64,000 nt of DNA from Siphonodentalium dalli (lineage: Eukaryota; Mollusca; Scaphopoda; Gadilida; Siphonodentaliidae), in the NCBI GenBank assembly GCA_032622095.1, contig CP136067.1, forward strand, positions 80,688,705-80,752,704, given 5' to 3'. Shown piece by piece: positions 50,501 to 60,542 of the stretch. The notes under the pieces are model-generated. The model was not told where the DNA came from and searched no databases. It worked only from the letters and a program-made list of their open reading frames with translations. Positions within the stretch are counted from its first letter, which is position 1; every line of letters starts with the position of its first letter. The translations under genes and the position numbers were made by a program.

Positions 50501-53500
50501 TTATTCCACACCAGTTTCCGTGAGGCACATGTATTCAACAGAATCACAGCCATTGAATACATACTGTTGTATATCACATACTGAATACAAGACAAAATAT
50601 ATCGTTCGAACGTTGTCGCCAAAAGTCATTGGACTTAGATGACGATAATGGTAAATACAGAACACAACTTTTTTATCATAATTTCCAATATTTTATTGAA
50701 CTTATAGTATATTAGTATAGTCAAGCCTTGAAATAGTGTGTCTGTCATTTGCAGAATGAGGTTCCCAGAGGGTAAATTTGGTGATGCTAGCCCGCTATGC
50801 GGGGTAGCATCACTAAATTCACCTTCTGGGGACCTCATTCTGCGAATGACAGACACACTATTTCAAGGCTTGAGTATTGTTATATTTCACTCAAGCTCTC
50901 CTCTCGTGCAATATATCCTTGCGACATCCGCAACTCATTTAATAAAACATTCTCGATTAAGATGCATGTTGAGTTCTGTCTATACATGTATATCACATAC
51001 CGTAAGACATATTAACAACTCATCTCTTCCATGTAAATTTAATTTGATATCACAAATTGAGTATAAACTAGAGGTGTGACTTTCCCAATGGGACTACGGA
51101 TACCCCCCTGTTTTTAAAATATTAAGATGTTTCACATGTCAGTAAACATTTAGTTAAAATAATAAAAGAACAGTTCCCATTGCAGGTGTACAACCATAAC
51201 TCTAATCTTAAACCTATTGACCGAAAAATGTAGGAATAAAAGCTTGGACAAAATTATGCATGTTGCGAAAAAAATTCTAAGTCGAAAAAGGGGAATAACT
51301 CCACCAAAAAATGTCGGACAGAAGTCATAATCGCAGGTGCACAAGTTCCCATGGTACTAAATATCTGTGCCATGTTTTAAAATAATTGACCTAAAAATGT
51401 GGGAATAAAAGCTCGGACAAAAGTATACATGTTGCGAAAAATTTCTAAGTCAAAAAAGGGGGATAACTCCACCAAAAAAGGTCCGACAGACGTCATAATC
51501 GCAGGTGAACAGGTTCCCATGGTGATTGATGTCTGTGCCAAGTTTCAAGGAAATTTATCAAAAAACGACAGAAAAACTCCAGACAAATTTGTGTCCATGG
51601 CTCGACGGACTGACGGACGACGGACAGACGGACGAGCTGACTCCAGTATACCCCCCCTAACTTCGTTGCGGGGGGGGGGGTATAATAATTTCGATCTAGC
51701 CATTTTCGGATAAAAATCACAAATGACAGTCTGACAGAAAGTTCAGACTGGCATAACAAGAACGATCTCAAATTTAAATGCTATTTCAAGTCGGTAGGAA
51801 ATCGTCTGTGCAGTGTTTTAATATAACTTCCCTTCAATTACATATACATAGTTTGGAGGTTCAAACAACCCATGTCCATAATACTTCCATTTATCTAACT
51901 TACCTGTATGTTGAGTCATGTGATCAAATCTTCTCGTCCAATCGACAACCAGTTTGACATCTTGTTTGGGCGACAATTCTGAGAGTGTGTAATGGATAGC
52001 ATCACCCGCCTTTCTAACTATTTTATAAACATCTATTCCGTTGATCTGCAAACAAGATGAGATATTTACATGATCCTGATAAACATTAGTACAATATCAC
52101 TCTTTATTTCTTACTTGGCCAGAGATACCTACTACAAAAAAAGAATATCAAACGAAACCATCAACAAGTTCGTGGTTTGTTACAAATTCACAGAAGGAAC
52201 AGAGAACTGTTGCACATATTGAACCCTTTCTATACTGAATGGATTCTCCCACACAGTTATTAAAGAATAAAAGTATCCATTGGAATGGTCTATTATTCAT
52301 CTGGAGGGGTATTTCGGAAAAATAAGCAGACAAGAGTGCAGAACAAGTCCTATTTATTGGAGGGAAATGTTCAGATAATAAGTTCAACAATTTTGAACTT
52401 ATTTCTAAACATTTGCTATGTGATAACTAAACATCAGTGAGTATTTAGTACAGAAAGGGTTAAAAATGTGCTACTCTTGTTTGATTTAAGTCATAATTTA
52501 ATTATACTCTTTCTTTGCTAATATAATGCCACAATTATCATTAAACTAAATTTGTCTATTAATATTACACATGTATTATTTAGTATCACTGTTGTTTTCA
52601 TGAATTGATTTGAATGACTATCAAGAAAGTGGTTCATGAGGAAATACATCATTAGGAAAGTCTGTTAGTATTATGTGGACTTACCGTTCCTCTGTCATCT
52701 GGCTAAAACATAAAAGTACAACAAAATCAGTCTAATATTTAATAAATTGAAGTACATTATACCTTATTTAATTCTGCTACACAAAATGGAAAGCTGTAAT
52801 GATGCATAATTAAAAACATTAGTTCAAGACTTGATTCAAGCTGATTGTAATCCAGAATAAAGGCGGATGACCTACCAATCCTAAACATTCAATAAAGCAG
52901 ACTTTTTAAAGTGTTATAGGACAGCTACTGTCGTCTTACCGATGTGTACATTTAGCTGAACATTTTAAATGGTCATGTTATAGATAATAAATAGAACATT
53001 TATGTATTTTGCCCTGTCAAACATCAAAATCCAGTAAAATTGCTTTCTCAAAATTTGCAATGCAGAACTCACATATGAGATAAAGAAATTATGCACTGTG
53101 AATTTGAAAATATTATGTTGCTTTCCAGACTAGAAATCACCAACTGATTCAACTGCAGAAAACGGTGTCAAAAATAACCAAATAATAATAGAGTAACACT
53201 TGTTTGATTGTAGTAACAATTGATGTCAAAAATTAGCTTTTTATGATGTCCACTCTGAAACGGGGTACAGTTGTGTATGATATATACTGTTCATGTGGAC
53301 AAAAATTGTCTTAATATAGCAAAGAGTAACCCTTCTTGCTGATAAATATACGACAATAATTCAGATCTTTCCCAATGTATGTTTTAGTCCATGGAACTAA
53401 TATGTCAAACAAACTGTCCACTCCGAAACACTCTTGAAACATGCTTTGCATCATGAAATTTATTAAGAAAATCTATACTTTTACTACATCTGTGTCCAGG

Positions 53501-54445
53501 TAGTGGGGGTATTCACACATTCACTACATCTTTACTCACCATAAAGGATCATGGAGCTCCCTAGCCACTTAAATTCAACAATAATGCAAAATGTCCACTC
53601 CGAAACACATGCATATAATTGGGTTAAAATTAAACGATTTCAAGAATATTGAAGGATATCAAGTACATATTTACTGTATGTGCTCCAGTTGACTTGTATA
53701 ATATAAAATATATCAAAGAAACGTATTATTTGTGGTTTGTCGGTTGGTGAGAAAAAGTGCTCAACTTGATTGTGAAATATCCCATATATAGAATGCACTA
53801 CAAGGTCAAGATAAATAGTGTTAGGCCAATGTACAATATATATACATTTTCCTCATGCTATGTTGAATATTTTTGATGTTCCCTCCAAAATGAGTTCACC
53901 CCCCCCCCCCCCCCCCCCACTTTCTTGCATCAAAGAAACTTGGAAATATTTTGACATTGGGAGGCATAAAATACAGAATTTGTTTCTAGAGAGGGTAATA
54001 TGGCATATTTTTCATCAACTATGACTTATTGAAAAATTGAATATGAACAAATAATTTTGAAAAAAATTATTTGTGGTTTGTCGGTTGGTGAGAAAAAGTG
54101 CTCAACTTGATTGTGAAATATCCCATATATAGAATGCACTACAAGGTCAAGATAAATAGTGTTAGGCCAATGTACAATATATATATACATTTTCCTCATG
54201 CTATGTTGAATATTTTTGATGTTCCCTCCAAAATGAGTTCACCCCCCCCCCCCCACTTTCTTGCATCCGACATTGCTGGGATAGACTGTCAGAAAGTTGC
54301 CAATAGTAACACTAACCTGCCCTCCGCCTTCAGGAAAAAGGATGGTGTCATCAAGTAGAACCTCATAACCATTCTTTTTCTCTTTTTTGCCATCGACAAG
54401 AACAGTGAATTCTGTCGGAGCACAGCTCTTAACCTTGGTTTCAAA
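35508..54445 (-). CDS. AARSD1: AARSD1: AlaX-type alanyl-tRNA editing protein, twelve exons found
   Basis: Hydrolyses Ser/Gly mischarged on tRNA-Ala in trans (family knowledge). Exons: 54445-54317, 52702-52685, 52045-51904, 49412-49355, 47494-47335, 45363-45247, 42287-42154, 41306-41240, 38825-38734, 37374-37323, 36404-36310, 35679-35508 (TAA). All have GT-AG borders and consistent phases, 411 codons plus stop. The sequence follows human AARSD1 throughout: DTILFPEGGGQ, PDDRGT, VDWTRRFDHMTQH, GQHLITAL, IELDVGSMTNDQ, GLPADHVGPVRLIEIEGV, NLCCGTHMANLSQL, EKGKK, FLTCGDDKGTGMFLLSG, INRGRFKGKCNKL. The zinc-ligand motifs of AlaX proteins are both present: HMTQH (H-x3-H) and CCGTH (C-x3-H). The first coding exon (about 13 residues in relatives) was not located upstream of 54445. 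Introns hold many repeats. Confidence 0.93.
36536..36690. repeat. Partial copy of the TTAA MITE hairpin family
   Basis: GAAAACCCTGTGCCAATGTA, TCTTATATAAGAGA palindrome, CTTACAAGGTCAATGTAAAT, TTAGGCCAATGCATTCTC. In an AARSD1 intron. Confidence 0.55.
36827..37092. mobile_element. MITE of the GGGAGCTG family in an AARSD1 intron
   Basis: CTAACCCTTTCTTGACGGGA at left, AGGGAGCTG ... GGAAGAGTTAA at right. It has two long hairpins with CATTCTCTTATATATGTGAG. Relative of 9777-10032. Confidence 0.6.
37481..38160. repeat. Dispersed repeat AACAAGAGCATCGCTAGGGC with internal duplication
   Basis: Begins AACAAGAGCATCGCTAGGGC GTGGCAAAAT and ends GACGGACGGACAGACAGACG GACGG. The segment with AAAAAGGGCCGTAACTCATG, ATAATTGGAC and TTCGAACTTGGCCTGTATCT is present two to three times in tandem (37670-38100). 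Shorter copies start at 41818, 44891 and 46472. Confidence 0.65.
39180..40930. repeat. Degenerate tandem blocks ending in a GGACGG run
   Basis: Repeated phrases GTCTATGGAATGG, GGGTTAATT(T/A)TTTCTAA, CAATCGATACCAAAA and ATACAGGTGAGGGGTGTGTC recur about every 300-400 bp (39300, 39400, 40060, 40560, 40730). The last block ends GGACGGACGGATGGACGGAT then ACCATACATGGTATGGG. Confidence 0.45.
41818..42030. repeat. Short copy of the AACAAGAGCATC repeat
   Basis: AACAAGAGCATCACTAGGGA, GGGCCATAACTGGTGAAAAT and GACCTGTATTTTGGGCTAGT, ending near ACGGATGGAC. Confidence 0.55.
42766..42981 (+). CDS. Possible small intronic gene or retrocopy, 71 codons
   Basis: A plus-strand frame in an AARSD1 intron starting MSSQTSASSVLALKFFKC and ending CGKLFYTVVNIETSCFIE. 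Upstream, 42690-42750 has three ETS-like CGGAAG/CCGGAAG motifs and a local CG-rich stretch (42420-42760), which looks more like a promoter than the surrounding AT-rich intron. An AATAATAATG run follows the stop. The product is not recognised; the opposite strand also has ORFs here. It could be a decayed retrocopy or chance. Confidence 0.25.
   Translation: MSSQTSASSVLALKFFKCIHMAQGRNKMTKVPHCNTFFQVYEKNHPKGLDAQLCGKLFYTVVNIETSCFIE
43371..44606. mobile_element. Possible inverted-repeat element in an AARSD1 intron
   Basis: TTTTGTGGTTTACGGAT (43379-43395) with preceding T-run is inverted at 44579-44606 (ATCCGTAAACCACAAAAT plus A-run). The interior has no domain-bearing ORF; exact termini and target duplication not determined. 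Confidence 0.4.
46472..46970. repeat. AACAAGAGCATCGCTAGGGT repeat, two internal units
   Basis: The unit GGCCATAA(C/G)TCTGG, AAAATTG, CAGAACCC, ACCTGTATTTTG and CATTCAGTTCAGACTTA is repeated at about 46660 and 46810. Confidence 0.55.
48160..49075. mobile_element. Non-autonomous hAT element with perfect 8-bp target duplication
   Basis: The left end TAGGGTTGAAACGATTAATC leads into GACTAGTCG. The right end reversed is TAGTGTTGAAACGATTAGTG and also leads to GACTAGTCG. The flanks are CACCTGAT on both sides (48152-48159 and 49076-49083). 916 bp, no transposase. In the AARSD1 intron between the exons at 47335-47494 and 49355-49412. Confidence 0.88.
49558..49800. repeat. CTATACTGAATGG family copy
   Basis: GATTCTCCCACCCAGTTATA, TCATTTGGAGGGATG and TGGGAAATGTTCAGATAATA, then CCATTTGTTGAAC. 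Confidence 0.5.
49801..50064. mobile_element. MITE of the GGGCGCTGCGCTGG family
   Basis: TTTACCCTCTCATGATGGGC at left and GGACGCTCCAGTTGTGAAAG at right, with the CATTC(C/T)CTTATATATGTGAG hairpins inside. TTAA ends are eroded (TTTA, TCAA). Confidence 0.55.
50382..50492. repeat. Near-perfect 111-bp palindrome (TTAA hairpin MITE)
   Basis: Arms run from ACCCTTTCAGTGCCAAGTCC to ATTTCCTTGA and are inverted almost base for base around an AAAATGA-type loop. The right end is TTAA, the left TAAA. The arm text also occurs at the ends of 4901-5538 (GTGCCAGGTCGATTTTTGTA). Confidence 0.8.
50721..50873. repeat. 153-bp near-perfect palindrome
   Basis: TCAAGCCTTGAAATAGTGTG ... CACACTATTTCAAGGCTTGA. The arms are about 68 nt with very few mismatches; the short loop is near GCCCGCTATGCGGGG. 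It gives similar ORFs on both strands (MRFPEGKFGDA / MRSPEGEFSDA), which are by-products. Older relative at 7799-7893. Confidence 0.85.
51180..51690. repeat. Dispersed repeat ending in ACGGACGACGGACAGACGG, then poly-G
   Basis: Two tandem units with GGAATAAAAGCT(T/C)GGACAAA, ATGTTGCGAAAAA and AAAAAGGGG(A/G)ATAACTCCAC, then CGACGGACTGACGGACGACG and CGTTGCGGGGGGGGG. Confidence 0.6.
52222..52461. repeat. CTATACTGAATGG family copy with both ends
   Basis: AACCCTTTCTATACTGAATG at left and TTTAGTACAGAAAGGGTT at right; ends are inverse to each other. 240 bp, in an AARSD1 intron. Confidence 0.6.
52685..52702 (-). CDS. AARSD1: 18-nt microexon of AARSD1 (PDDRGT)
   Basis: TTTTAG precedes and GTAAG follows an 18-nt exon CCAGATGACAGAGGAACG. 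It is in phase 0 on both sides and encodes exactly PDDRGT, the residues that follow GGGQ in animal AARSD1. The preceding exon ends GGGQ at 54317 and the next starts INGIDVY at 52045. It lies between introns of about 1.6 kb and 0.64 kb. Confidence 0.9.
53725..54267. repeat. Two-copy direct duplication inside AARSD1 intron
   Basis: 53725-53932 and 54066-54267 are nearly identical (ATTATTTGTGGTTTGTCGGT ... TGTTCCCTCCAAAATGAGTTCAC, a C-run of variable length, then CTTTCTTGCATC). The second copy ends about 50 bp from the donor site of the exon at 54317. Contains a fragment of the hairpin MITE family (TAGAATGCACTACAAGGTCAAG). Confidence 0.85.
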
Positions 54446-55935
54446 CTGAAAGTAAAGCATGAGTAATCATTAACAATTGTTAGATAATCAGTGTCATTTA
54501 AATTGTTCGTAAGTTAAAATTATTCGCCAACCATGAAAGCAAATTACCATTACTTTTTTTTTATCTTTAAGGATCCGAGGACATCATGAATAATGGATAA
54601 TAAAATGTGATAAATATTACATGGCTTGTTGTTGACTATAGTCACTATACCAAATAGCGATCCTCAGGAGAGTAGTAATCCCGTCCTATGGGCAGGTGCT
54701 ATTGCTCCCCTCGTATCACAATTTTGGCAGTCAACACCAAGCCATACAATATCAATATTGTTCAGGCCAGATGTCATAGTATATGGTCAATAGATATTAA
54801 GCATATATATTTTTATGTAATTTCTTCTGTAATATGTGTATGTGTATTCAGGCGCTTAAATTATCTATCTATCTAAAACATTACCTTCCAATTGAGTTTG
54901 TTTTACCAACTTAAACCCAAACCAACCAAGAACAAGAAAAAAGTAGTAGTTGTTGTTTCCTCATAATCTTTATTTCAAAAGAAAACCGGACACAATATCC
55001 AGATTTTTAATTCGGATATACGCACATCTGTTTAATTATTTGGTAAGACCCTATTAAATACGGTTTAGTCCATGTACATTTATTACAACTTACAAGTAAA
55101 TATAACATGAAAACAAGAAACAGACCAGATGAAGGTGAGAAGTGAAAAAGTGGTGTTAGCTTTGCAGAGTTAATCTAGCTCATTAAATGTATCATTAGTC
55201 ATGATTAGGGGTGGATATTGACAACATATTTTGTATTGTAATATATTTTGACATTTCATGCCAGATTGCAAAAAGAATTGGACTTTCATACATATATAGT
55301 CCAGTGCCTTTATAAAATAATTACAACACAAATAAGTACATTTTCTGAGGGTAATTAGAATTGTAGATTACTTAAAAACCATATCGTTATTTTATTCAAG
55401 GCATACACGACAATGTCATTAGACATGTATGTCATTTTGGATAAATGTGCATTGCGATATACATGTACAAGTATACTGAAAATATTGAACACCCCTAAGC
55501 ATGACTTTCATCACTTACATCTTGATATTTTGCTTGTTTCTTTGCCCACAGGCGATATCTTCAATCTTCAGCATCTTTGATAAAACAACTTACAAAATTC
55601 AACTAAGCACGCCATCATATGTTTTAGTTCCATACACTTTTGTTCTAAGTTTATGGTATATCATTGTCGGAATTTGTACCGGTTGCAGATTTCATTCACT
55701 AATCTACATTATGTGAAATTGCCATTAATAGCTGCCAAGTATTTAATTTTATATAAATAACACACATACAGATTTGCTATTGTTTATTGACCTATGACCA
55801 GGGTTGACGCTGGAGCCAAATTTCTCTTTCCAATTTTTTTGCAAAATGAAATTTTTGTGCCAAATTTCAAAATGATTTGTCAAATTTAATTGGAAATTGA
55901 AGGAAATTGAATTATCATTTAGTTACATGTATATA
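54446..55935. other. AARSD1 5' intron or upstream region
   Basis: Should lie inside the first intron, since the exon at 54445 starts at a splice acceptor (TTTACTTTCAG). No exon coding for the expected N-terminus (M-x-F-x-C-Q type) was found here. Otherwise AT-rich with an ATCTATCTATC microsatellite near 54866. Confidence 0.4.
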
Positions 55936-57299
55936 TAGTCCAAGTCTTCTCGTACTAAAACCGGCTAAGATATTGGGATGGAGGTGCCGGTCTTTAGTCC
56001 GAGTTCCAGGCCCATGCATTCTTATGACACGACTTAAGCGTTTCTGACCCGCTCAAATAAAACCACAATTATATGAAATAAAATATCACAATTGCGACAA
56101 TAAACGGATATTTTCTGCAGAAGACATGCTATTTGATCTGAAACCCACATCAGTTGTGAATTGAAAGCGGTAATTTAATGCGAAAAGAGACATTTACCGC
56201 AATGTTTACAAATTTTTAAAAGTATGCGAACTCAGTTGACCTCGCGAACTGTGTTCGGCATTTTCCGTTGAAAATATTCCGTAGATTTTCGACTGACCAC
56301 GCAAATTACGATGAATTCTCCATTGTAATCGTAATTATGTGTGTCAATAAATAAAAAATAAATAGATTAATTAAACATTGAAGATATAAATGTAATACAT
56401 TAAATAAATTACGGGGAATTACAACCCTCTCAAAGTTTAAAACAGTGTAAACACAACGACCATTAGAATAAATAATATGGTGCTACATTTCCCACATTTG
56501 GTGGACTTCAGCGAAATTAAGATATATACTAAGCAAACAGAGCAATATACTGCTCTTGTTAAGCACACAAAAAATCAAACAAAATTTGTATAAATTTTTA
56601 ACCTTAAGTTTGAAAAGTCCCACTAAAACGGAAGAACTATATTTCGAAACTGTGTGATTCGGTTCTCCGATTATTTTATCAACACAAAAGTCAAAATGCA
56701 CATGGATGAAAATCACACGCATGGCAAGTCAGACACAAGAGTTCTAATTTGCTCCAATTTTGACAAGTTGCTTGCGAAAATTGTCAACAAAACTACCTTT
56801 CTGATCCTCCATTATGTCATTAAGTTTTTAGTGCGGGAATTGTTCTCAAAGCACATTGGAAACTGGACTTTGCGACGATCGGGTTTCGCTATTTTGTTCG
56901 GAAAACCCCGCGCTATATATAGAAACGGAAACTAGAATACTCAGAACAAACACCGGACAATGCCGAAGTTCTTCGGAACCTGAGTTCGGCTTTCAGTTAA
57001 GTAAACAAACAGAAAAAACAGCGATGTTGGTGACGATCAACCGGAATATTATATGCGTAATTTAACATGAAAGTTAGATTATTATACACCATTATGACCA
57101 TAAGATGTCTCTCTTTCCGATGTATATAGCATCATGTATTGATTCATTAGGTAAATCGAGTAAAATACACCACAGATTCCCGCCACAGATCGTGGGCGTA
57201 ACTCGTGTGATAGGATTGGTATGCAAGCGGGCTTGGACTAAAACAGCAAATCGCCATCCCAATATCTTAGCTGGTTTTAGTACAAGAAGACTTGGACTA
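55936..57299. mobile_element. 1.36-kb inverted-repeat element with perfect 9-bp target duplication
   Basis: The left end TAGTCCAAGTCTTCTCGTAC continues to GATATTGGGATGG and is inverted at the right end (CCATCCCAATATCTTAGC ... CTTGGACTA), with 45-bp arms. The flanks are ATGTATATA on both sides (927-935 of the 55 kb block and 57300-57308). A 9-bp duplication suits Mutator-like elements. The interior has CGCGCTATATATAGAAACGG, a possible TATA box at about 56911, and an unrecognised 93-codon plus-strand frame (56654-56935). Confidence 0.8.
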
Positions 57300-57386
57300 A
57301 TGTATATAATGTAAAAACTAACAACAGATACAGGTAAAATGAGCTAGTAAATAAAGCAAGCTAGTATTATTAACATACATATCAAA

Positions 57387-58492
57387 CACACGGAGGAACC
57401 AATCCCGGAAAACAAGGATATCCCGGGAAAACAAGTATGGCCAACGCGGCAACAAGTAAAATTTGTGTTTTCCGTGGCGGTGAAATTGAGTTTTCGCAGC
57501 TAAAGTCCGTTTGTTAGGACAATGGAACGGTACGTATCACCTATCATTGATTTGTGAAGGGAGCTGGCAGTGGTTAAATGTCTGAGCAAACGATACACGC
57601 TGCTGCAGTGGTGCCACCAACTGGATACCCTTGGCCAAAATACCGGCATTGTTGACAAAACATCCATATTTTTTTTCAAAAATATACACTTATCGGTGGG
57701 TGCGATTGATCCGATTCGAAGCCAAACATCTCCCAAGCATTTTCACAAAATTTCAGTGCAAATGTCCCACAAATAAGCATTTTATTGAGCATAACGAGAA
57801 GGTGGTGCAACAATTATTTGACAACGCGGGTGACAAGGAAGTGCCAACGCGGAACACAAGATACGAATGTATTCAAATATGATGTTCGAAAATATGTCTG
57901 TGCAGCTATGTGGTACATATATCACTATTGTTGTTGATATATATGCCGTAAGATGCAAATCAAGTATCATAGGATTATTCAGCTATGGAAATGTACATAG
58001 TAGTTATATAGCTATGTGGTATATACAACACGTGTACGCTTTGTCAATAACCCCTCTAGATATATGCGACCAAGTTAAATATGTTAACTACTTTTATATT
58101 TACAGAACGAGATCGAATGCTTGGGAGATGTTTGACTTCGAATCGGCTCAATCGCACCCACCGATATGTGTATATTTTTGAAAAAAATGATGGATGTTTT
58201 GTCAACAATGCCGGTATTTTGGCCAAGGGTATCCAGTTGGTGGCACCACTACAGCGTGTATCGTTTGCTCAGACATTTAACCACTGCCAGCACCCTTCAC
58301 AATAACCAGTTCACTGGGTTAAATCAATGATAGGTGATATGTACCGTTCCATTGTCCTACCTAACAAACGGACTTTGGCGGTGAAAACTCAATTTCACCG
58401 CCACGGAAAACACAAATTTTACTTGTTGCCGCGTTGGCCATCCTTGTTTTCCCGGGATATCCTTGTTTTCCCGGGATCGATTCCTCTGTGTG
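57387..58492. mobile_element. Foldback element with ~400-bp inverted arms and 5-bp target duplication
   Basis: The left arm 57387-57750 (CACACGGAGGAACCAATCCC ..., two copies of ATCCCGGGAAAACAAG-type text, CGGCAACAAGTAAAATTTGT, GGTGCCACCAACTGGATACC) is inverted at 58105-58492. A roughly 350-bp spacer separates the arms. The flanks are TCAAA on both sides (57382-57386, 58493-58497). The short ORFs in the arms are not recognised. Confidence 0.75.
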
Positions 58493-58497
58493 TCAAA

Positions 58498-59695
58498 GTA
58501 GCAAGTTCTTGAGAAGAAGGTGTTTTAAGATATACTATAGAGGGAACAAGTTATGTCCCTGGCTCCACCCCTATTTGATGTGGTGACCCCATTTTAACAA
58601 ATCTGAATATCAGTCACCCAAGGATGCTCCATACCAAATATAAGCTGAATAGCCTAGTTCTGATGTTTTAAGAATTACATGTACAGTGGATGGACAAGTT
58701 ATGTCCCTGGCTCTTTCTTATTTGACCCGGTGACCTCATTAGAAAATATATCCCAATGTGTCACCCAATGACCCTCCATAACAAATATAAGCTAAATAGC
58801 CCCTATGGTTCTTCAGAAGATGTTTTAAGAATTATTATGGATGGAAACAGTTATGTTGCATTTTGAGTTGGAACTATCCCGAGGCATGGTTCTTTTTGGA
58901 GCACAAATTCAGGGAAACACAGATCAATTTTTTACATTTCTTATTCATCTTTGTTAAATATAATATCTATCGTGCGAACATGCAAAACAGTATTCCTACC
59001 TTTACTAAAGTGAAAACAGAATTAAAAGATTATTATATAAATATAGAAAGATTGGCCTATTTCAGTTATACAAATATGAAGCTTTTAATGTAAGATGGAC
59101 AAACTGGCTTGGTCTAATATACTTATGCCAAGATGAATACTATTTATATACATATAAAATATGTAAACCGGAAGGAAAAGAAAATTAGAAGAAAAAAAAA
59201 CTCTGCCAGTGGTCAAGAACAAAAATATTATTTTGTAGCCATCCCAAAATGGCGGATGACACATTGCTATACAAGATATTATATGTACATGTATCCACTA
59301 CAACACTCTTTACTTCTATGTATCTGTCCATGACTCACTTTCTGTCTTATCCCTCCTATCTTTTTTTCTTATCTCCACACACCGACCCCTCCCCCACCTT
59401 TTTCTTTTTCTTTTATCTATTATTCTACTATTTTATTTTCTATAACTTTTTTTTTTCTCTCCCTTTATAATATTTTAGTTAAGTTATTTTCTTTTTACTA
59501 AATTTTTTTTCAATGAAATGTTTAATTGCCACTACACTTGTCGTCTGTAATGATGAGAGCATTTTGGGACATTAAAATATTTAAAAAATAAAATATATAA
59601 AAAGCTGTTGCGATTCGCATGTACGAAAATGTATACACATGTAGGTCATGCAATATTCTTCCCAAACGTGTATGATAACAAGTCGGGTAGCAGTC
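58498..59695. other. Intergenic sequence with two diverged repeats and a pyrimidine tract
   Basis: 58540-58700 and 58690-58860 share GGA(C/A)AAGTTATGTCCCTGGCTC, GGTGACC(C/T)CATT, CACCCAA and ACCAAATATAAGCT(G/A)AATAG, a tandem pair. 59340-59475 is a T/C-rich tract. Confidence 0.45.
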
Positions 59696-60542
59696 TAGGC
59701 CCCTGTGAATTTTCGACAGTTGTTTTGTTATTCGATTTGACGTCGACATTCAATTCAAATTTGATTCGACTTTCATACAATGAATAGTAATTTTGATTAC
59801 ATCAAAACAGTCAACATGAACGTAATGAATTTATCGGTAATATTTGAACATTAACAACTACTGCGAAGTATAAAAGTAGATCTATTCCCTCAAAAACAAA
59901 TAGAAATCCCTCAAAAAACATTTAAAGTTAACTTTAAGTATTCTAACCCTAATGTTTCACAACCATGAATATAACATTTTATAATCCATTCCGGGAACAA
60001 TCAATTGGAAATGGAAAGATACTTCGAAATTATGTTGAACAGTGCGCCACAATGGCACATGAGTGCGCCTATTAGTTGTATTTTCTTTTCATTATTTGAT
60101 TGTATTTGCTCAGTTTGAAAGTTGCAAAGTCGTTCGCGAAAGTTCAGGTCAAATCACTTCAATCAAACACCCATTTTATTTTTGAGAAAATCATGATAGC
60201 ATAATTGGGCAATGGTCCATCAACAAGTGTGGAATTTCATGACGCCAGTTAATTCATGATGAAAATTGACAAAATGGTATTTTCCAAATTGTTTGTAATA
60301 TTTTGAACAAATTATGTTTTTAATTGTTCATCCACCATTCACAAAAAAAGAGAAACAAAATGTTTTATTTAAATAGATAATTCTGATATACAGACGAAAA
60401 TAGGAAAAATATCTTTATCATAAAATTTACGCGACTAAGATTACGAAATATTCATTCGATATTTGATTTGTTTTCAAATTTTTCGAGAGCTATCCGATTC
60501 GAAATTCGATTCGACCAAAAACCCACTATTTGCAAGGGTCTA
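59696..60542. mobile_element. Probable hAT-type remnant related to 14464-21983
   Basis: Left TAGGCCCCTGTGAATTTTCG; right reversed TAGACCCTTGCAAATAGTGG. Both are followed by ATTCGATTTGA/ATTCGATTCGA subterminal text, like the large hAT. The flanking 8-mers do not match, so the ends may be from different copies or the site has mutated. Confidence 0.5.

Noticed and set aside
50635-51079. Similar ORFs on both strands with MR(S/F)PEGEFSDA-type text
   Set aside because: They arise because the DNA is a palindrome; no independent coding evidence.
55249-55270. Minus-strand MKCQN-like start as AARSD1 exon 1
   Set aside because: The continuation does not match the expected N-terminus and no donor in the right phase follows.
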